Positions 6,953 to 9,869 of a stretch of 9,869 nucleotides of DNA are shown here, one piece after another. Both the position numbers and the translations under genes were made by a program. The first letter of the stretch is position 1, and the number at the start of each line of letters is the position of its first letter. This DNA is from Porphyromonadaceae bacterium UBA4702 (GTDB lineage Bacteria > Bacteroidota > Bacteroidia > Bacteroidales > Muribaculaceae), in the NCBI GenBank assembly GCA_002404675.1, contig DHKE01000088.1, forward strand, positions 1 through 9,869. The letters run 5' to 3'. The notes beneath the pieces were generated by a model. It did no database searches and was not told the DNA's origin. It saw only the letters and a program-made list of their open reading frames with translations.

Positions 6953-7060
6953 CAAAGAAATAAAACCCAAGGTTATTATTTTTAGCATGGATACAATTGG
7001 GTTCTGTCAGGCCGGGAGGCCGCAGCCGAACCTGTTCATTTAGCAAGAATAAGAGTTAAA
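6953..7060 (+). ncRNA. ffs: Signal recognition particle RNA (4.5S-like, small bacterial type)
   Basis: Probable RNA of the signal recognition particle, which binds Ffh and targets nascent membrane proteins. The core at 7006-7027 reads GTCAGG, a short stem closed by a GGGA (GNRA) tetraloop at 7014-7017, then GCAGCC. These are the conserved strands of domain IV that contact the Ffh M domain. GGTTC (7000-7004) pairs with GAACC (7028-7032) below the core. Further out, about 6976-6998 pairs irregularly with 7034-7052 to give one long hairpin, as in the small SRP RNA. The core is one base shorter than the E. coli form (extra Watson-Crick pairing GGCC with GGCC), so a covariance model check would be useful. 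A promoter lies just upstream. Ends are approximate because the transcript seems to continue to the terminator at 7137-7168. Confidence 0.7.
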
Positions 7061-7136
7061 GACTGGATGCAGCCGATGCGAACCGCCTGCCATTCAAAAG
7101 CCAGACACTCCCGGGTGTCAGGCTAAGCGGAAAGTC
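7061..7136 (+). ncRNA. Structured 3' tail between the SRP RNA core and its terminator
   Basis: A nested fold is visible: GACT (7061-7064) with AGTC (7133-7136), CCGC (7083-7086) with GCGG (7127-7130), AGCC (7099-7102) with GGCT (7121-7124), an A-A mismatch, and GACAC (7104-7108) with GTGTC (7115-7119) around a 6-base loop. It lies between the SRP-like hairpin and the terminator, with no promoter of its own, so it is probably co-transcribed. It may be a processed 3' extension or a separate RNA. No Rfam family is recognised. Confidence 0.45.
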
Positions 7137-7168
7137 AGGGATGTCATGACATGGCATCCCTCCTTTTT
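7137..7168 (+). terminator. Intrinsic terminator of the SRP RNA transcript
   Basis: AGGGATG (7137-7143) pairs with CATCCCT (7155-7161), followed by CC and T5 (7164-7168). The loop includes part of a 12-base palindrome at 7141-7152. This is a convincing plus-strand intrinsic terminator. Confidence 0.8.
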
Positions 7169-7256
7169 CATGCGGCAAATGTCACGCAAAAGGGGGCGAA
7201 AAGCGCGACCGAGGCGCGGTGTTGGCAATGTTTAACGCAAATATCACGCCTCGCCG

Positions 7257-7287
7257 TTGCAAGGCCGCGAAAAATGCGCTAAATTTG
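7257..7287 (+). promoter_or_regulatory. Orphan Bacteroidetes-type promoter
   Basis: TTG at 7257-7259, a 20-base spacer, then TAAATTTG at 7280-7287 followed by CA: a perfect -7 match with good spacing. No open reading frame of useful size starts within the next 150 bases, so it probably drives a small RNA ending at the hairpin at 7393-7428. Confidence 0.65.
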
Positions 7288-7293
7288 CACACG

Positions 7294-7428
7294 CATTATT
7301 CAATAGAATCTGATTTGGATAATATGCTGTTTTACAAATAAGCAAGAAAAGCAGAAAACAATAATAATTCTTTTTCATTTGAATTGCGACAGAAAAGGTA
7401 GCACGCGATGTGAATCGGGTGCTATTTT
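7294..7428 (+). ncRNA. Candidate small RNA between orphan promoter and hairpin terminator
   Basis: A transcript of about 135 bases is predicted from the promoter start point (near 7294) to the T-run at 7425-7428. The only ATG frame near its start encodes MLFYK (7323 onward). Its middle (7310-7380) is very A+T-rich and it ends in a well-formed hairpin. No known RNA family is recognised. It lies between the SRP RNA and tRNA-Arg. The call rests only on the promoter and terminator. Confidence 0.4.
7393..7428 (+). terminator. Hairpin terminator with GNRA loop
   Basis: TAGCAC (7399-7404) pairs with GTGCTA (7419-7424). Inside, after a G-G mismatch, CGAT (7406-7409) pairs with ATCG (7414-7417) around the tetraloop GTGA. 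Outside, A4 (7393-7396) can pair with the T4 (7425-7428), leaving GG bulged. The stem followed by T4 fits a plus-strand intrinsic terminator with a short T-run. Confidence 0.6.
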
Positions 7429-7450
7429 CATTCCGACGCACGCAGTGTGC

Positions 7451-7466
7451 CAAAGCCATGGCTTTG
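7451..7466. repeat. 16-base perfect palindrome CAAAGCCATGGCTTTG
   Basis: The 16 bases equal their own reverse complement and sit 10 bases before the second REP-like unit. It could be an operator-like protein-binding site or part of the repeat element. Nothing nearby identifies a regulator. Confidence 0.5.
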
Positions 7467-7476
7467 CGCAGCCTAA

Positions 7477-7570
7477 GTAGGGACACGGCGTGCCGTGTCC
7501 GCCGTGCGACAACAGCAATTATTTTGATTTACAGCAATCTGTCGGTGCAAGCACGGCACGCCTATCCCTA
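7477..7570. repeat. Second REP-like element with a degenerate inverted partner
   Basis: Bases 7477-7502 are identical over 26 bases to 1179-1204: GTAG plus arms GGACACGGC and GCCGTGTCC around two central bases. At 7555-7570 the sequence GGCACGCCTATCCCTA resembles the complementary arm at 1263-1279 with a small deletion and substitutions. The unit therefore has the same two-ended layout and nearly the same length (about 94 versus 102 bases) as the element at 1179-1280. This one looks older or partly decayed at its right end. Bases 7571-7668, which follow, hold no feature I can support beyond a 5-bp hairpin at 7572-7586. Confidence 0.7.
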
Positions 7571-7668
7571 TCTTGTAGGCGACAAGCCTCGTGTAATTAC
7601 AACCGTTGATGACAATCTTGCCGACAGTAAAACAGCACTGCCTGAAACCCTGTCCAGCGGTTGCGGTG

Positions 7669-7699
7669 TTGCAGATTCCGCAAAAAAGACGTATATTTG
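7669..7699 (+). promoter_or_regulatory. Promoter of tRNA-Arg
   Basis: TTG at 7669-7671, a 20-base spacer, and TATATTTG at 7692-7699 followed by CA. The -7 box ends 16 bases before the mature tRNA 5' end, so the primary transcript would carry a leader of only about 10 bases for RNase P to remove. Confidence 0.75.
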
Positions 7700-7715
7700 C
7701 AGCCTGAAACCGGAC

Positions 7716-7787
7716 AGCCTCGTAGTTCAACGGATAGAACAAGGGTTTCCTAAACCTTAGATCGGGGTTCGATTCCCCGCGGGGCTA
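7716..7787 (+). tRNA. tRNA-Arg (anticodon CCU)
   Basis: A full cloverleaf of 72 bases can be drawn. The acceptor is AGCCTCG (7716-7722) with CGGGGCT (7780-7786), including one G-T pair. The D stem is GTTC (7725-7728) with GAAC (7737-7740). The anticodon stem is AGGGT with ACCTT around loop TTCCTAA (7747-7753), giving anticodon CCT at 7749-7751 (reads AGG). The T stem is CGGGG with CCCCG around TTCGATT. The discriminator base is A7787. The 3' CCA is not encoded (CTA follows), so it must be added by tRNA nucleotidyltransferase. Its 3' half overlaps, on the opposite strand, the end of the acyltransferase reading frame. Confidence 0.95.
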
Positions 7788-8805
7788 CTATCCACACGCG
7801 CAGACGGTCAACCGCCAGGCACACGCAAAACACTGCGGCGGCAAACAGCAGTATCGCCGCCAAGTCCGCGCCCGGCGGCAGATTACGGTACAGGCTGCGG
7901 CACGCGGCAAGGTAATGCGCAAACAGCAACGGATTGAAATGTATCAGATAGACAGCCAGCGACGAGGCGGCTGCGGCGTTGACGGTGCGTGATGTCCAAG
8001 GCTTCATCCCGGCAAACGTCAGCACAAGCCCCAACGCGCCCGCTATAACGAGCGGCGAATTGTATGAGTTGACCCATGCCGGCACGCTGCCGCGGCACGC
8101 CAGCATCAGCAGCGTGACAACGGTGTTGGCAACTACGCAGCCGGGGTATATCCACACCATGGCACGCCGGCGCCGCGTATGCCATTGCAAGCGGTGCGCC
8201 AAATGCCCCAGCAGGTACAGCCCGATGAACGACAGCAGCGAATAGCCGTTGAGGAAACCGTCGGCGTTGCATATCCACCCGTAGACTGTCTGGAATGCGA
8301 AAAACGAGCCTGTGACAACAGCAAGGCGGCGCACGGTGCAGCTCGCGGTGAACGCATTCAGCACCGGCGACAGCAGCATCAGCCCGATATAAGACCGTAT
8401 GAACCAATGGTGATAGCCAGGGACAAGCGTCAGCCACGCAGTGGGGCACTGCTCTGCCGGTATCCCGAGCGTGGCCGCGACGACACCAATAATCAGGAGA
8501 GCGTAAAACATCACCTGAAACAGCAGCGACCCGAGGGAGCGCACGGTAAGCCGCACGCCGAACCACCCGGAGATGAGGACAAACACGTTGACCGCCACCA
8601 GCGACAACTGTTCGAGCAGCACCCGCGCCGCCGTCTCAGCCGGCGACACGGACAGGTCTGCCGCTGCCGGCACGCCCAGCGCAGCATAGTCAGCGTGCAG
8701 CACCAGCACCATGAACATGGAGAGGAGGCGCAGCAGCTCGATGTTGGAAAGCCTCGGCTTGCGGATGCCCGTTCCGCCCGGCGGCGTGCCAGCCAGCGCC
8801 GTCAC
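7750..8805 (-). CDS. Acyltransferase family 3 integral membrane protein
   Basis: Predicted polytopic O-acyltransferase (Acyl_transf_3/OafA-like) of 351 residues, likely modifying a cell-envelope glycan or exported polysaccharide; the substrate is unknown. The N-terminus has the family signature RLSNIELLRLLSMFMVLVLHADY (18-40) in TM1, with His37 as the expected catalytic residue. Other marks are VFVLISGWF (74-82), HWFIRSYIGLMLLSPVLNAF (133-152) and AVYLIHFNPLLFA (284-296). About ten hydrophobic segments are visible. The start is a GTG at 8805 overlapping the mscL stop as GTGA, suggesting translational coupling; a later start would remove the TM1 signature. The last 12 codons (340-351) are antisense to tRNA-Arg, giving the familiar artefact-like tail PRGIEPRS before a TAG in the anticodon loop. 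The functional end is probably near VDRLRVWIV. Confidence 0.85.
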   Translation of the reverse strand: MTALAGTPPGGTGIRKPRLSNIELLRLLSMFMVLVLHADYAALGVPAAADLSVSPAETAARVLLEQLSLVAVNVFVLISGWFGVRLTVRSLGSLLFQVMFYALLIIGVVAATLGIPAEQCPTAWLTLVPGYHHWFIRSYIGLMLLSPVLNAFTASCTVRRLAVVTGSFFAFQTVYGWICNADGFLNGYSLLSFIGLYLLGHLAHRLQWHTRRRRAMVWIYPGCVVANTVVTLLMLACRGSVPAWVNSYNSPLVIAGALGLVLTFAGMKPWTSRTVNAAAASSLAVYLIHFNPLLFAHYLAACRSLYRNLPPGADLAAILLFAAAVFCVCLAVDRLRVWIVAPRGIEPRSKV

Positions 8806-9233
8806 TTGCCGTTCTTATCTTTTAGGAGGTCGCGTATCTCCGTGAGCAGCGCCTCCTCGTTGGACGGCCCGGCCGGTTCCGCCGGCTTCTCCTCCTTCTT
8901 CTTTTTCAGCTTCATCATCAGCTTCAGGCACACGAATATGCTGAAGGCGATAATGAGGAAATCCACGATGTTCTGGATGAAAAGGCCATAGTTTATCGCC
9001 ACCTCCTGCACAGCCGCCGCGCCGTCCGTGGCGGGCTGGGCTTCTGTGACCACATACTTGAGGTTCTTGTAGCCGTCGCCGCCGGTGATGACGGAAAACA
9101 CGGGCATGATGATGTCATCGACGAGCGAGGAGACAATCTTGCCGAACGCGCCGCCGATGATCACACCGACCGCCATGTCGAGGACATTTCCCTTCATCGC
9201 GAAGTCCTTAAAGTCTGCTAAAAATTTCTTCAT
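8802..9233 (-). CDS. mscL: Large-conductance mechanosensitive channel MscL
   Basis: Homopentameric inner-membrane channel that opens under membrane tension to release solutes during osmotic downshock. The protein has 143 residues, the normal size. The N-terminal amphipathic helix MKKFLADFKDFAMKGN leads into TM1, with DMAVGVIIGGAFGKIVSSLV (19-38) forming the pore-lining segment. The periplasmic loop runs from about 50 to 78. TM2 is about NYGLFIQNIVDFLIIAFSIF (81-100), followed by the Lys-rich KLKKKKEEK and a cytoplasmic helix ending in EIRDLLKDKNGK. Its TGA overlaps the GTG of the acyltransferase gene. The nearest minus-strand promoter is at 9377-9384, giving a leader of roughly 135 bases. Confidence 0.96.
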   Translation of the reverse strand: MKKFLADFKDFAMKGNVLDMAVGVIIGGAFGKIVSSLVDDIIMPVFSVITGGDGYKNLKYVVTEAQPATDGAAAVQEVAINYGLFIQNIVDFLIIAFSIFVCLKLMMKLKKKKEEKPAEPAGPSNEEALLTEIRDLLKDKNGK

Positions 9234-9376
9234 GCGTTATGTCAATTGGTTGTTGAAACGTTGTCTATGTACAAGGGCAAAGCCCCCTAGGCATACCTTG
9301 AGGCGCAGCTGCCGGAACCGCGTTGCTATACAACGTGTTGCGGACAGCGAGAGCCGCGCAGGGAATTTATTCGATG

Positions 9377-9384
9377 CAAAAGTA
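9377..9384 (-). promoter_or_regulatory. -7 element of the mscL promoter (minus strand)
   Basis: CAAAAGTA on plus reads TACTTTTG on minus, a perfect TAnnTTTG followed by CA. It points toward mscL. A -33 box at the right distance would fall at about 9404-9407, on top of the plus-strand -7 box, but no TTTG match is visible there. Confidence 0.6.
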
Positions 9385-9406
9385 GCGCGAGATGAAAATT
9401 AATTGT

Positions 9407-9414
9407 TACTTTTG
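9407..9414 (+). promoter_or_regulatory. -7 element of the gapA promoter
   Basis: TACTTTTG followed by CA, a perfect TAnnTTTG match, 78 bases before the gapA ATG. The start point should be near 9421. The -33 region (about 9383-9387) lacks TTTG and overlaps the divergent mscL -7 box. Confidence 0.7.
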
Positions 9415-9419
9415 CAGTC

Positions 9420-9450
9420 GAATACTCCCGACCCAGGGTATTCGGGAGTA
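9420..9450 (+). promoter_or_regulatory. Stem-loop at the 5' end of the gapA leader
   Basis: TACTCCCG (9423-9430) pairs perfectly with CGGGAGTA (9443-9450) over a 12-base loop. An alternative stem, GAATAC (9420-9425) with GTATTC (9438-9443), excludes the first. With the predicted start near 9421 the hairpin would lie at the very 5' end of the mRNA, a position known in other bacteria to slow decay. An A+T-rich, unstructured stretch separates it from the ATG. Confidence 0.5.
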
Positions 9451-9492
9451 CAAAATTAGAAAAAATATTATCAACCAAAAAACAGAATAGCA

Positions 9493-9869
9493 ATGACAAA
9501 AGTTGGTATTAATGGATTTGGCCGCATTGGGCGGTTCGTATTCCGCGCCTCTACCAAAAGAGACGACATCGAGGTGGTAGCAATCAACGACTTGCTGCCC
9601 GTTGACTACATGGCATACATGCTGAAGTACGACACGATGCACGGCCAGTTCGAGGGTACTGTGGACTACAACCTCGAGAAGAGCCTGCTCATCGTCAACG
9701 GCAAGGAAATCCGCGTGACTTCATGCCGCGATCCGAAAGAAATCAACTGGGCTGCCGCTGGCGCTGAGTATGTAGTTGAATCTACCGGCCTATTCCTGAC
9801 AAAAGAGAAATCACATGCCCACCTCGAGGCCGGCGCCAAGTATGTCGTGATGTCCGCTCCCTCCAAGGA
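9493..9869 (+). CDS. gapA: Glyceraldehyde-3-phosphate dehydrogenase, type I (5' part)
   Basis: Glycolytic enzyme that oxidises and phosphorylates glyceraldehyde 3-phosphate with NAD in the cytoplasm. The window holds the first 125 codons and ends before the catalytic Cys. The Rossmann motif [10 protein letters not shown] is at residues 5-14, and [18 protein letters not shown] (from about 32) is typical; Asp34 would bind the adenosine ribose, favouring [13 protein letters not shown] and YVVMSAPSK follow in the expected order. The length to this point matches the family with no gaps. It has its own promoter 78 bases upstream, divergent from mscL, and a leader with a stable hairpin. Confidence 0.96.
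   Translation, partial: MTKVGINGFGRIGRFVFRASTKRDDIEVVAINDLLPVDYMAYMLKYDTMHGQFEGTVDYNLEKSLLIVNGKEIRVTSCRDPKEINWAAAGAEYVVESTGLFLTKEKSHAHLEAGAKYVVMSAPSK

Noticed and set aside
6420..7043. 207-codon plus-strand frame across the coiled-coil gene and the SRP region
   Set aside because: It is antisense to a better gene on its left, crosses an A+T-rich promoter and ends in the SRP RNA hairpin. Its translation has no recognisable motif.
7473..7742. Minus-strand frame of 89 codons
   Set aside because: It spans the REP palindrome, the tRNA promoter and part of the tRNA. Its sequence is the translation of a repeat, not a protein family.
7410..7760. Plus-strand frame of 116 codons
   Set aside because: It reads through the terminator hairpin, the REP repeat and into tRNA-Arg, so it is an open frame by chance.
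7716..7787. tRNA-Arg as the attachment site of an integrated element
   Set aside because: No integrase gene and no direct repeat of the tRNA 3' end is seen in the window, and the adjoining mscL and gapA are housekeeping genes.
8179..8991. 270-codon plus-strand frame
   Set aside because: It is antisense to the acyltransferase and mscL, both clearly real. Its high Gln, Arg and His content is typical of shadow frames in this G+C-rich sequence.
1..9869. CRISPR array or insertion sequence
   Set aside because: No regularly spaced direct repeats, no transposase-like protein and no terminal inverted repeats with target duplications were found. The only repeats are the palindromic REP-like units.

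Overview
The window looks like a chromosomal segment from a member of the order Bacteroidales. The evidence is two fimbrillin-type lipoproteins, six matches to the Bacteroidetes -7 promoter element TAnnTTTG (each followed by CA), weak or absent Shine-Dalgarno sequences, and Bacteroidales-like RsmA, MscL and GapA. A moderately high G+C content and the gut-type fimbrillins would fit a Muribaculaceae-like genome, but that family assignment is a guess.

Layout. Positions 1-33 are the last codons of an upstream gene. Positions 90-1106 and 1434-3593 encode two surface lipoproteins of the fimbrillin (Mfa/FimA) superfamily. The second is much longer and carries a C-terminal FISUMP/DUF1566-like domain, so it may be a pilus tip or adhesin subunit. 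Between them lies a pair of inverted REP-like palindromes, each starting with GTAG. Positions 3714-4493 encode RsmA (KsgA), the 16S rRNA adenine dimethyltransferase. A small helical protein of unknown function (4498-4899, minus) converges on it. A clear promoter at 4903-4933 then drives an exported C1B cysteine aminopeptidase (4967-6196). This is followed by a convergent small gene for a membrane-anchored coiled-coil protein (6215-6577, minus).

Positions 6578-7787 hold no convincing protein gene but are rich in RNA. There is a promoter, a probable SRP RNA with an extra structured 3' tail and a terminator; an orphan promoter followed about 110 bases later by a terminator-like hairpin (candidate small RNA); a second copy of the REP-like repeat; and a promoter plus tRNA-Arg(CCU). 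The right end has mscL and an acyltransferase-3 membrane protein, both on minus and overlapping by four bases (GTGA). The acyltransferase reading frame ends inside the tRNA on its antisense strand. mscL faces away from gapA (9493 to the window end) across a compact divergent promoter region with an inverted pair of -7 elements.

Most genes are ordinary housekeeping or surface genes. I do not see a clear multi-gene novel system. The points most worth checking are the SRP RNA tail, the orphan promoter-to-terminator unit, the GTAG palindromes, and the overlapping divergent mscL/gapA promoters.
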